The translations under genes and the position numbers were made by a program. The notes beneath the pieces were generated by a model. That model was not told where the DNA came from and ran no database searches. It saw only the letters and a program-made list of their open reading frames with translations. From positions 62,001 through 126,000 of the forward strand of contig JASGJA010000004.1 of NCBI GenBank assembly GCA_049840935.1: a DNA stretch of 64,000 bases, written 5' to 3'. This DNA is from Mesorhizobium_G sp049840935. GTDB taxonomy: Bacteria > Pseudomonadota > Alphaproteobacteria > Rhizobiales > Rhizobiaceae. This document shows, piece after piece, positions 28,343 through 36,136 of this stretch. Position 1 is the stretch's first letter. Every line of letters starts with the position of its first letter.

Positions 28343-29544
28343 TTGGAAGGAGCAACGCGCCAACGCGCCAGACCTTTGTGCCGCTTGATGGCCGCGCTGA
28401 TGGCGTCGGCTTTCATTTCGTCCTGCGCATCCACATTGGATTCCGGGTTGGAATCGAATAGCGCCGCATTCAACGCTACAGCGCCGACGGAAGGCGCAGC
28501 CGAGGAAGTCTCTGCGGACGGAACAGCCGCAAGTAACTCGCTGGCAATGGCCGAGACTAAAGAGGTCGGCGATCCGCAACTGCCTCAGCAAGTGGCTTCG
28601 GTGCCAATGTCGACGCCAAAGGCTGATGGGCTGACGAGTACGGACGGCGCTTGTTGAACCCAAAACCGACGCTCCTGCTGCTGAGGCTGCCAAGTTTGAA
28701 TCTGAAAAGCCGGAAGCTGTAGCTACAGACAGCGCCGATGCGAAGCCTGCCGAGGCAGCGGCAGGAGAGCCAGTCAAGCCGAAGGGTTTTCTGGCATCGT
28801 TTTTCGGATCGAAACCGGCGAAAGCTGCTGAAATCAAGCCGGCGGCTAAAGCCACCGCTGAACTGGCAGCGCAGTCCCCTGCCCCAACGCAATTTCTTGA
28901 AAATCCCGGTCCGAAGCAGGTTCTGGAAAATTCGCCGCACCTGCAGACAACAAGGGAAATCGCTCGCTTCAATTAGCTGCGCTAGATCTTTCAAGTCAAA
29001 AGCCCTTGCGCGCATCAGCGGTCTCATTCTCTGACGATGGTGAAGGTACAGGTCTGCCCGGCGTTCGCCAAAGCGCTATTGTTTGAAATCAAGCGCCGGT
29101 CGGGAATAGATGACGACAGTGACGTTGACGTCCATGAAGACGTCGATGGCGGTTTTGAAGTGGCAAGTGCCGCCGGTATGGCGCGCCTCGCACCCAACGG
29201 GCTTTTGAAGCAGCGCGAAAGCGTCGATGTTGCATGCCTGAAGCCATCGCTCGTACGCGTGCTGAAAACCATCGAGCGGCGATTCGGTAAGCGTATGATA
29301 ATTACGTCGGGTTATCGCAGCCCAAGCTATAACCGGAGTGTTCGCGGCGCTCGCAATTCGCAGCATATGTATTGCGCGGCGGCGGATGTAATCGTCCCCG
29401 GCGTAAGCAAGTTCGAGCTGGCGAACTATGCCCGCTCAATGCAGGGACAGCGGCGGTGTAGGCACCTATTGCCATACGAATGCGGTGCATATTGACGTTG
29501 GTCCGGAGCGTGACTGGAACTGGCGTTGCCGGGGTCGCCGCTGA
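28343..29544 (+). pseudogene. lipoprotein with DUF882/peptidase M15-like domain, four frameshifts
   Basis: Four reading-frame segments join into one gene. The N-terminus is a signal with lipobox ISSC (near 28420), followed by an Ala/Lys/Pro-rich linker. The C-terminus has the M15-like motifs IITSGYRSPSYNR, SQHMYCAAADV and, after repair, GTYCHTNAVHIDVGPERDWNW, whose His and Asp are zinc ligands. Frame changes lie near 28645 (+1), 28973 (-1, TTT read as TT), 29078 (+1) and 29448 (+1). With these repaired the frame is 400 codons ending in TGA at 29542. Relatives are predicted periplasmic carboxypeptidases acting on the cell wall. The start is uncertain: TTG 28343 or ATG 28388. Four changes in 1.2 kb could mean decay, but the conserved blocks are undamaged. 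Confidence 0.8.
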
Positions 29545-29635
29545 CAAAAGCGGACCGCAAATTTTTTTGTAGATTGGTGGGTCATGAAGGGTTGCCGAGA
29601 CCGAATGACCTGACTATAAGGCGCTTCACCTGAGC

Positions 29636-29710
29636 GCGCCCATCGTCTAGCGGTTAGGACACCGCCCTTTCACGGCGGTAACAGGGGTTCGATTCCCCTT
29701 GGGCGTACCA
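29636..29710 (+). tRNA. tRNA-Glu (anticodon UUC)
   Basis: The 75-base cloverleaf has the acceptor arm GCGCCCA/TGGGCGT (one G-U end pair), the anticodon stem CCGCC/GGCGG with loop CTTTCAC (anticodon TTC at 29669-29671), a T-arm with GGTTCGATTCC and an encoded CCA. A run of seven T follows at 29712-29718 and probably ends transcription. Confidence 0.96.
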
Positions 29711-29720
29711 GTTTTTTTCA

Positions 29721-29734
29721 AGCTGCTAGCAGCT
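29721..29734. repeat. 14-bp palindrome after the tRNA
   Basis: AGCTGCTAGCAGCT is a perfect palindrome two bases after the T-run that follows tRNA-Glu. It lacks a following T-run, so it is not a standard terminator by itself. Confidence 0.3.
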
Positions 29735-29825
29735 AAATGCGCCCAACAACCTCCTTCATCAGTTGGTGAATCAAAGCGAATCCAAAACCGCTTCGAGCAG
29801 TACTAAAGCTGCCTCCGCTTTGACC

Positions 29826-30665
29826 CTATTTGGTGAATACGTGCTTCTCGCTGAGGCGTTTAACGCATTCAGGATCATGAGCCGGAAGGACGACTGTAGG
29901 CTGAGCCTCCGCAAACTCACAGATTCTACGCAATGTTTCCTTGGCGAGCGCGGGGTCGTTTGTCACCCCGTCGGTTTTCAGTTCGCGCAGATTTGCTTCC
30001 GAATATGTCGCATCCCCAGCGAGAAAATAGCAAATTTCCTCATCCCGAACTATAACTGAGCAATGTCCGGTAACGTGTCCCGGCGTCGGAACAATCAATA
30101 TCCGTCCGTCGGTCGTGATCGACTTTGAACAAGCAAATGGTCCTACCGGCGGTCCGTCCAAATCGAAAAGCTCTGGCTTAAACCACACCGGCCAACGCTG
30201 GGGCAAACACCCCATCATCATACCTCGAAGACCCGTCGATACTGCAAAATTTTCTCTAGGCCCGAGGATTCGATTGTGCGGAAAATGATCCAGACCACCA
30301 GTGTGGTCATGGTGAAAATGCGTAAGGATGACGGCTGAAAGATCCCGAGCGGGATCGATCCCCATATCTCGCAGCCTTGGGCCGACCTCTTCTTCCGGGG
30401 CGACGCGTATGGAGACCTGCTTATAAAATGGATTCCAGCCGGGCAGATAACCCGGCACGGAATTGCGCCACGTGTCGCCGGTATCGACCAGGAAATTACC
30501 TTCCGGATGCTCGATAAGGAAACAAAGGATAGGAAGCGGTTCAACCCATTCCTTGTCTGCGAATATATCGATCTTGCGCCCAAATGCGCCGCGGTTGGGG
30601 CTGCCGGTGCGCTGCGCGGTTTTCATACGAGCCTTGCCCGTTTCAATAGCGGTAATCCTGATCAT
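29826..30665 (-). CDS. metallo-beta-lactamase-fold hydrolase, AHL-lactonase-like
   Basis: The 279-residue protein has the dizinc motif HFHHDH (in LTHFHHDHTGGLDHF), further ligands in TPGHVTGH and AGDAT, and the final His in LPAHDPEC. The arrangement matches the AiiA/AttM (BlcC) group of N-acyl-homoserine lactonases, although other lactones are possible substrates. No signal peptide is seen, so it acts in the cytosol. It is divergent from a TetR regulator across an 85-bp gap that contains two copies of a palindromic operator, so it is probably repressed by that TetR and induced by a lactone or similar ligand. Confidence 0.82.
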   Translation of the reverse strand: MIRITAIETGKARMKTAQRTGSPNRGAFGRKIDIFADKEWVEPLPILCFLIEHPEGNFLVDTGDTWRNSVPGYLPGWNPFYKQVSIRVAPEEEVGPRLRDMGIDPARDLSAVILTHFHHDHTGGLDHFPHNRILGPRENFAVSTGLRGMMMGCLPQRWPVWFKPELFDLDGPPVGPFACSKSITTDGRILIVPTPGHVTGHCSVIVRDEEICYFLAGDATYSEANLRELKTDGVTNDPALAKETLRRICEFAEAQPTVVLPAHDPECVKRLSEKHVFTK

Positions 30666-30677
30666 GTCTCACCTATA

Positions 30678-30697
30678 AAAGAACGATCGTTCGTTTT
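30678..30697. promoter_or_regulatory. TetR operator copy 1
   Basis: The core GAACGATCGTTC (30681-30692) is a perfect 12-bp palindrome within a 20-bp unit repeated almost exactly 42 bp further on. It lies 16 bp from the start of the lactonase-like gene, placed to block its promoter. TetR proteins usually bind palindromes of this kind in front of their own gene. Confidence 0.75.
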
Positions 30698-30719
30698 TAC
30701 TACAGACAAATACTCTTGT

Positions 30720-30739
30720 AAAGAACGGTCGTTCGTTTT
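30720..30739. promoter_or_regulatory. TetR operator copy 2
   Basis: The core GAACGGTCGTTC (30723-30734) differs from copy 1 by one base and keeps the same flanks (AAA before, GTTTT after). The two units are in the same orientation, 42 bp apart (four helical turns), so bound dimers would lie on the same DNA face. It ends 11 bp before the tetR start. Confidence 0.75.
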
Positions 30740-30750
30740 ATATAATCGCC

Positions 30751-31350
30751 ATGCCAAAGATTTCAGATGAACGGAAAGCCGAGCGCAAAGCTCAGATATT
30801 GCAAGCAGCGTGGGCTTGCTTTCAGGCTCAGGGCCTCCATGCAACGACGATGGACGATATAATCAGAGCCAGTGATCTCTCAGCGGGCGCGGTTTACTCG
30901 TACTTTCCCAGCAAGGAAGAAATCATATTCGCGGCCGTGACCACCTCACTGACGGGGCTGACAGAGCGGCTCCGACCGTTGCTTGCGATGGCTCCGAAAA
31001 ATGGCCCGGAATGGCTGGTGCATGCAGTAGCAGGATCGATCGACGTCTTTGGCAAAGGTGTTCGATACGATCTCAAGCGTATTGCCCTGCTGGGTTGGAG
31101 CGAAGCGCAGACGAACCCAAAGTTGCGCGAACTGATGCAGGGCTTCTATCGTTCGTTCCGCAACGATTTGGCGAGATGCGTTCCAGACTGGAAAAAGACC
31201 GGATATATTGACGTTTCCGCGACTGATGAACAGGTGGCGAAATCGATTCTATGCATGGTGCTCGGTTTCGTCGCCCAAGCGGCAATCCTCGCAGATATTC
31301 AGCCAGATGAGATCAGTTTGCGCTTTTCCAATCCGGGTGGCGGGCTTTGA
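30751..31350 (+). CDS. TetR family transcriptional regulator
   Basis: The 199-residue regulator has an N-terminal HTH (RKAQILQAAWACFQAQGLHATTMDDIIRAS with recognition helix AGAVYSYFPSKEEI, residues about 11-55) and a variable ligand-binding C-terminal domain. It probably represses itself and the divergent lactonase-like gene through the paired operators in between. Its stop overlaps the TTG start of a membrane protein gene. Confidence 0.88.
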   Translation: MPKISDERKAERKAQILQAAWACFQAQGLHATTMDDIIRASDLSAGAVYSYFPSKEEIIFAAVTTSLTGLTERLRPLLAMAPKNGPEWLVHAVAGSIDVFGKGVRYDLKRIALLGWSEAQTNPKLRELMQGFYRSFRNDLARCVPDWKKTGYIDVSATDEQVAKSILCMVLGFVAQAAILADIQPDEISLRFSNPGGGL

Positions 31351-31823
31351 CCGAGCAATTCCGCCAAACGGGCGCTAATGCACCGGCATATTATGTTTTC
31401 CTTGTCGGCGTTCAGACACTATCGGCGACTGCACTTTTCTGGGCAACGTTTCCTGTTTTCCAATCCTTGCTAAGCGCCGCAGGGACGCCCCAAACACTGA
31501 GCGCACGAACCATCATCATCTCACTGGTTGGCGTTTTCGCGATTCAGTTCGCCTATTGGTTCAGGTATCGGAATGTGAGGGTATGGATACCCTTTCGCAA
31601 TGTGCTCATCGGTCATCTGATACTGTTTGCTAGCAGAGCCAGCTTTTTCTTCGGAGCCGCTCTGTTTTCCGCAGTATTCTTTCGACACCTCCCCCAAATA
31701 GACGCATTGCCCTACGGCTGGACCGGTATGGCGACGGGCCTAGGCTTCATTTCCATATTATTCTCCCTGTTCTGCTACGCTTTGGAACTGGAGCGACTAG
31801 GTCGGGCAATCGAAATCGGCTGA
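31347..31823 (+). CDS. four-helix integral membrane protein, unknown function
   Basis: The 158-residue product has about four hydrophobic helices (approximately 15-38, 50-70, 85-110 and 125-150) with no recognised motif. The TTG start overlaps the tetR stop (TTGA), so it is translationally coupled to the regulator and likely part of the same response. It could be a transporter accessory or sensor; the sequence does not say. Confidence 0.6.
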   Translation: MTEQFRQTGANAPAYYVFLVGVQTLSATALFWATFPVFQSLLSAAGTPQTLSARTIIISLVGVFAIQFAYWFRYRNVRVWIPFRNVLIGHLILFASRASFFFGAALFSAVFFRHLPQIDALPYGWTGMATGLGFISILFSLFCYALELERLGRAIEIG

Positions 31824-31895
31824 TCACGCCGCACCATCGACACCTATGGAACATGCAGCTCTGCAAGGCGTTGCATATGCAAAAAGGAGAAATCG

Positions 31896-32144
31896 ATGGC
31901 AGATAATCGGATGGGTTCAGAGTCTGAGCGCGATATCGAGATGGAAGAATTGCGAGAAGAACTCGCGCGTCTCAAGGAAGCGATTGCGGGACGGATGGAA
32001 GAGGCACGTGACGTTTTGGCAGACCGGGCGGCAGTCGTGAGGGAAAACCCGGCAACCTTTTCCGCCGCTTTGGTTTTGGGCGGCGTAATCGGCTTGATGA
32101 TCGGAATGACCGTAGGTCAGCAGGACCGCCATCGCTGGTGGTAG
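31896..32144 (+). CDS. small DUF883/ElaB-like membrane-anchored protein
   Basis: The 82-residue protein has an amphipathic coiled-coil N-terminal part (MEELREELARLKEAIAGRME) and a C-terminal membrane helix with glycine spacing (ALVLGGVIGLMIGMTVG). This matches the layout of ElaB/YqjD-type tail-anchored proteins. AAGGAG lies seven bases before the ATG. The family assignment is by architecture only. Confidence 0.65.
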   Translation: MADNRMGSESERDIEMEELREELARLKEAIAGRMEEARDVLADRAAVVRENPATFSAALVLGGVIGLMIGMTVGQQDRHRWW

Positions 32145-32177
32145 CGAGCGAGTGTCCCTCGCTCGCCATCGCATTTC

Positions 32178-32615
32178 CTATTGGAAGACGAGTTCAGACG
32201 CCAGGTCGGGGTCCACTTTTGCCTTTGCCGCATCTTCGCATGCAGCAGATACATCATCCGAAATAGCCGTTAGCTCACCGCCGACCAAGACGCCGAAAAT
32301 GACCAGTATGTGCTTATCGTGGTAAGCTTTTTGATCGTCGTTCATCTTCGCGGCATCGACTGGGGCAAGAGCCTCGAAAGCTTTTGAAAACTTAGCATCA
32401 TCAATTGTGAACCCCTCGCACACATCCGCGATGGCCGCCTGATGCGCCAGCAATTGTAGCTTTGTTGTTTGATCGGGCGTCAGCGCGCCTTCAAGCAACT
32501 GAATGGCGTGCTCGCGAACAAAGGCGGTTTTCGGGGATGCCGCAGCCGATGGAAATATGGAAATTCCCAGAATCGAGATTGCGGCGAGAGCAACCGGAAG
32601 CAATCGAACTTTCAT
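32178..32615 (-). CDS. exported protein of unknown function
   Basis: From the ATG at 32615 the 145-residue protein has a Sec signal peptide (MKVRLLPVALAAISILGISI, cleavage after about residue 26) and a helical mature domain with two Cys (DVCEGF and AACEDA) that could form a disulfide. The open frame extends upstream into the neighbouring gene but is not signal-like. No family is recognised. Confidence 0.65.
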   Translation of the reverse strand: MKVRLLPVALAAISILGISIFPSAAASPKTAFVREHAIQLLEGALTPDQTTKLQLLAHQAAIADVCEGFTIDDAKFSKAFEALAPVDAAKMNDDQKAYHDKHILVIFGVLVGGELTAISDDVSAACEDAAKAKVDPDLASELVFQ

Positions 32616-32631
32616 TTTGATTCCTCGCCTC

Positions 32632-32952
32632 TCAGAAAACGCGGTTGGTCCAGGATGGATTGAACTGCCCGTTATTGTTGTAGCAAGCCCATTGGCTTGG
32701 ATAACAGACCACGCCCGTCGTGGGGCTGAATGGCGCTCGCGGCGGGCCATAGGCGGGTGGTGGAGGCGGCGGCGGAGCATACTGGTATTGGTGCCGATGC
32801 TCATTCGAAATGGCAGCAGCAGCGACCCCGCCCAATAGCGCGCCACCGATAAGCGCGGCAGTGTCGCCCGAATTCCAATTATGAGCATAAGCCGACGCAG
32901 AAATCGTAACCGCCAGCGCCAGCGCAAGCGAACCACAGGCAACCCTTAGCAT
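32632..32952 (-). CDS. exported Gly-zipper/Pro-rich small protein
   Basis: The 106-residue protein has a signal peptide (cleavage near ASAYA-H, about residue 23), a short glycine-zipper helix (AALIGGALLGGVAAAAI), a run of prolines after QYQYA, and a C-terminal CYPSQWACYNNNG segment with two Cys. The layout resembles rhizobial envelope proteins of unknown role. It lies just upstream of the 145-residue exported protein on the same strand. Confidence 0.65.
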   Translation of the reverse strand: MLRVACGSLALALAVTISASAYAHNWNSGDTAALIGGALLGGVAAAAISNEHRHQYQYAPPPPPPPAYGPPRAPFSPTTGVVCYPSQWACYNNNGQFNPSWTNRVF

Positions 32953-33121
32953 GGAAAAAAGCCCTCAAAGGAAATGACTGGAAACGATTTACTCTATTCC
33001 CGCTCCAGATTGCGCGCAAGACGGCAGACGCCGGACTTGAGTAGGAAGAAGGCGCCCTCCTTTCCGATTTTCACCGCTTTTCCATTCTACAATGACAGTC
33101 TGAAATCTGCGGAGAAGCCCA

Positions 33122-33556
33122 ATGCGCCGGAATATCATTACTCGTACGATAGTGCTTGCCGCGCTGATGGCCGGGTTAGCGGGCTGTGTCGGCGATCCGG
33201 GCTACGGACCGGGCGGATATGATGATGACTATTATGGCGGTTATCGCGATTACGGTCCCGGACCCTACTATGGCGGAGGCTACTATCGTGACGGCTATTA
33301 CCGCGAAGGATATTATGACGGGCCATATTACGGCCCCCGGCGGGGACCCCGGCCGGGCTGGCAGGATAACTGGAATGACGGAAGATATCCCGACAGACGG
33401 CCACCGGACAGACGCCCTCCATCACGCGAACCTGTGAAAGCCAATCCGCCGCGCATGCAACCCGGACATGCTGCTTCGAGTGAAGCGCATCGCGTGCCGC
33501 TACCAAAAACGGGCGAGGTGCCGCCACTCTATCCAACCCAGAACTACCGGCGTTGA
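33122..33556 (+). CDS. Tyr/Gly-rich lipoprotein
   Basis: The 144-residue product begins with a lipoprotein signal (lipobox LAGC, Cys22). The mature region is repetitive: Tyr- and Gly-rich YGGGYYRDGYYREGYYDG-like units, then Arg/Pro-rich RRPPDRRPPSR. GGAGAA precedes the ATG. Such low-complexity surface lipoproteins have no defined activity. Confidence 0.65.
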   Translation: MRRNIITRTIVLAALMAGLAGCVGDPGYGPGGYDDDYYGGYRDYGPGPYYGGGYYRDGYYREGYYDGPYYGPRRGPRPGWQDNWNDGRYPDRRPPDRRPPSREPVKANPPRMQPGHAASSEAHRVPLPKTGEVPPLYPTQNYRR

Positions 33557-33696
33557 TCGCGTCTGAATTTTCGCAATTTCAACAAGGCTGGCAATAGATC
33601 GCTAACCTGAAATGCGAGAGCAGGCAGCACCCCATCGACAAGTTTCGGCACCTCGCCGATGATAGATCATCGACGTGTCGCGATGTGGAGAGGAGC

Positions 33697-33986
33697 ATGC
33701 GTACTGCCAATAGCGGGCTTGAGCTTTTCGTTGACGAAGCAATTTGGAAAGGAAGCCTGAAAGGCTATGTTCCAACAAAATTCATAACCATGCGGGAGAG
33801 TGTCGGCACCGTAAAGGCGATGTCGGAACTGGTACGTTGCGGCGAGGTGGCGAGCGGCTTCAGAAACTCCGCGATCTCGGCATGCTGGAACTTTCGATGG
33901 AAGCCGCGATGCTCAACTTTCCGCAAGAGTTTGCGGAAGACGATCGGGCCTGCGCCCTGACACGACTGGCGGGCAATTACCGGTAG
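33697..33986 (+). pseudogene. conserved hypothetical protein, one frameshift
   Basis: GAGAGG precedes the ATG at 33697. The product reads LKGYVPTKFITMRESVGTVKAM to VASGF in one frame, then QKLRDLGMLELSMEAAMLNFPQEF in the next. Adding one C at about 33861 (TTC to TTCC) joins them as ASGFQKLRDLGMLE and gives 96 residues. The pattern of a GTV-AI segment, SGF-KL and EAA-LKFP recalls short uncharacterised proteobacterial proteins, which I cannot name. No motif suggests an activity. Confidence 0.5.
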
Positions 33987-34076
33987 AGTTTCTCAGCCAA
34001 AAAATTCTGAATTGTTTGGAACCAAATCAAGGCAAGCACGTTTGGCAGACGCCCAAAACTTTGTATCCCACTCCAA

Positions 34077-34109
34077 GGCCCGTTGCTCCAGATGGCAGCG
34101 GGCCTTTTT
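34077..34109 (+). terminator. Rho-independent terminator before the sulfate operon
   Basis: GGCCCGTTGC (34077-34086) pairs with GCAGCGGGCC (34095-34104) with a single G-T pair, an eight-base loop and TTTTT (34105-34109). It would end transcription coming from the hypothetical gene upstream, or act as a leader terminator for the gene at 34247. Confidence 0.75.
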
Positions 34110-34246
34110 CCTGGAACAAGATTTCGGCATCAACAGCAGAGTCGGAACAGATTTCTACGAAACCACGAAAGATGGTGCCGTGGTCCCTCGCCCAAAAAAC
34201 GACAGACAACTAGTTTCGCTGCATCAAAAAGAAGCTGGGGTGTTTT

Positions 34247-35236
34247 ATGAGAAAGTTTTTATTTGTTGGCGCAGCGCTCGTGGCTCTCGCGACCTCCTCC
34301 GTAGCGCAGGCTCAGGCCGTCGATAAGATTTTGAACGCGTCCTACGATATTTCGCGCGAATTGTTCGTGCAGATCAATAAGGCGTTTGTCGCAAAGAACC
34401 CCGGCATAACTGTGGATCAATCTCACGGTGGTTCGTCCAAGCAGGCGCGCGCGATCCTTGAAGGTCTGGAAGCCGATGTCGTGACCTTCAATCAGGTTAC
34501 GGATGTTGACGCGCTGGTGAAGGGCGGATTCGTTTCCGATGACTGGCAGTCGGAATTCGCAAACAAATCGTCGCCCTACTACTCGCTGCCAGCATTTCTG
34601 GTGCGTGAGGGAAACCCAAAAGGCATCAAGGACTGGAACGATCTGGTTCGCGACGATGTGAAGGTGATTTTCCCGAACCCGAAGACTTCCGGTAATGCCC
34701 GCTATACCTATCTGGCGGCGACCGCCTATGCCAAGGAAGCGTTCAATAATGACGACGCCAAGGTGAAGGAATTTATCTCCAAACTATTCGACAACGTTCC
34801 GGTGTTCGACACGGGTGGACGCGCGGCGACGACGACGTTTGTCGAGCGCAATATTGGCGACGTGCTCATCACTTTCGAAGCGGAAACGCGCGGCATCGCC
34901 AAGGAGTTTGGCGAGGACAAGTTCGATATCGTTGTGCCTTCCGTCAGCCTGCTGGCGGAGTTTCCGGTGGCAATCGTGGACAAGGTGGTGGACAAGCGCG
35001 GCAGCCGCGAAGTAGCCAAGAACTATCTCGACTTTCTCTATTCGCCGGAAGGCCAGAAAATCCTCGCTGAGAACGGCAACCGCGTTAACGACAAAGCGGT
35101 GGCTGCCGAGTTTAAGGATCAGTTCCCGGAAGTGCGTCTCGTAACGGTTGAAGACGTGTTCGGCGGGTGGAAGAAAATTCAGGACGAGCACTTCAAATCC
35201 GGCGCGCTTCTGGACCAGATCTACGGCGAACGCTAA
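34247..35236 (+). CDS. sbp: sulfate ABC transporter substrate-binding protein
   Basis: The 329-residue periplasmic protein has a signal peptide (cleavage after ALATSSVAQA, about residue 22) and the sulfate-binder motifs LNASYDISRELF, QSHGGSSKQARAI and VTFNQVTDVD. It captures sulfate or thiosulfate for the permease CysTW and ATPase CysA encoded downstream. A strong hairpin separates it from cysT, which would allow more binding protein than permease to be made. Confidence 0.92.
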   Translation: MRKFLFVGAALVALATSSVAQAQAVDKILNASYDISRELFVQINKAFVAKNPGITVDQSHGGSSKQARAILEGLEADVVTFNQVTDVDALVKGGFVSDDWQSEFANKSSPYYSLPAFLVREGNPKGIKDWNDLVRDDVKVIFPNPKTSGNARYTYLAATAYAKEAFNNDDAKVKEFISKLFDNVPVFDTGGRAATTTFVERNIGDVLITFEAETRGIAKEFGEDKFDIVVPSVSLLAEFPVAIVDKVVDKRGSREVAKNYLDFLYSPEGQKILAENGNRVNDKAVAAEFKDQFPEVRLVTVEDVFGGWKKIQDEHFKSGALLDQIYGER

Positions 35237-35256
35237 AAGCACTCCTATTCCATTGG

Positions 35257-35288
35257 GATCGGCGGGCAATTGCCCGCCGATCTTGTTT
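35257..35288 (+). terminator. intra-operon hairpin between sbp and cysT
   Basis: A perfect 26-bp palindrome (35257-35282; left arm GATCGGCGGGCAA) is followed by TTGTTT. It sits 21 bp after the sbp stop and 32 bp before cysT. It may partially terminate or protect the upstream mRNA end, giving unequal expression of binding protein and permease. Confidence 0.75.
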
Positions 35289-35313
35289 CATTATTTGCAG
35301 AGGCCTTGATCGT

Positions 35314-36135
35314 ATGAGTCGCCGGGTATTGCCGGGCCTGCCGCTATCTCTGGGATTGACGCTTTTTTATGTGGCGTTGATCGTGGCGCTGCCGCTTGGC
35401 GCACTGATTTTCAAAGCCGCCAGCCTCGGCTTTGAGGACTATTGGCGCATTGTCTCATCAGGCCGCGCCGTCGCGAGCTATCGCGTGACGGTGCTTTGCG
35501 CTGCCGCCGCAACGCTTTTCAATCTTATGTTCGGCCTCGCCCTGGCTTGGGTTCTGGCTCGGTATTCGTTTCCGGGCAAGCGGCTCGTAGACGCGATTGT
35601 GGACTTGCCTTTCGCTCTGCCAACGGCAGTGGCGGGTATCGCACTGACGACGATTTTCGCGCCGGGCGGCTGGTTCGGTATCTGGCTGGAAAAGATCGGC
35701 GTTCAAGTCGCTTATACGCCGCTCGGCATCATGGTCGCGATGGCGTTCACGAGTCTGCCTTTCATCGTGCGCACAGTGCAGCCGGTGCTGGAAGATCTTG
35801 ATCCCGCGCTGGAGGAAGCAGCGCAGACGCTGGGCGGCTCGGACCTTGCGATTTTCCGCAAGGTGATATTGCCGTTGCTGACGCCAGCGCTGTTGGCGGG
35901 CGTTTCGCTGGCCTTTGCGCGCAGCCTCGGCGAGTTCGGAGCGATTATATTCATCGCGGGAAATCAACCTTTCGAGACTGAGATTACCGCCCTGCTCGCC
36001 TTCATCCGGCTTGAGGAATACGACTATCAGGCAGCGGCCGCCATCGCCTCGGTGCTGCTGATAACTGCGTTCGTGATGTTGGCAGTGACCAATTTGCTGC
36101 AAGCTCGCGCCCTGCGCTACATGGCGAGGTCGTAA
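35314..36135 (+). CDS. cysT: sulfate ABC transporter permease CysT
   Basis: The 273-residue permease has six membrane helices and the ATPase-coupling EAA motif (EEAAQTLGGSDLAIFRKVILPLL). I chose the ATG at 35314 (MSRRVLPGLPLSLGLTLFY); the frame is open further back but overlaps sbp. It forms a heterodimer with CysW, whose ATG follows one base after this stop. Confidence 0.92.
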   Translation: MSRRVLPGLPLSLGLTLFYVALIVALPLGALIFKAASLGFEDYWRIVSSGRAVASYRVTVLCAAAATLFNLMFGLALAWVLARYSFPGKRLVDAIVDLPFALPTAVAGIALTTIFAPGGWFGIWLEKIGVQVAYTPLGIMVAMAFTSLPFIVRTVQPVLEDLDPALEEAAQTLGGSDLAIFRKVILPLLTPALLAGVSLAFARSLGEFGAIIFIAGNQPFETEITALLAFIRLEEYDYQAAAAIASVLLITAFVMLAVTNLLQARALRYMARS

Positions 36136-36136
36136 G

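Noticed and set aside
28205..28972. 255-residue - strand frame opposite the M15-like lipoprotein
   Set aside because: The + strand shows lipobox and conserved motifs once frames are joined; the - frame has only low-complexity Ser/Ala/Arg sequence.
34021..34246. Riboswitch in the leader of the sulfate operon
   Set aside because: Only a simple terminator hairpin is visible; I could not find a SAM or other known aptamer core by eye.
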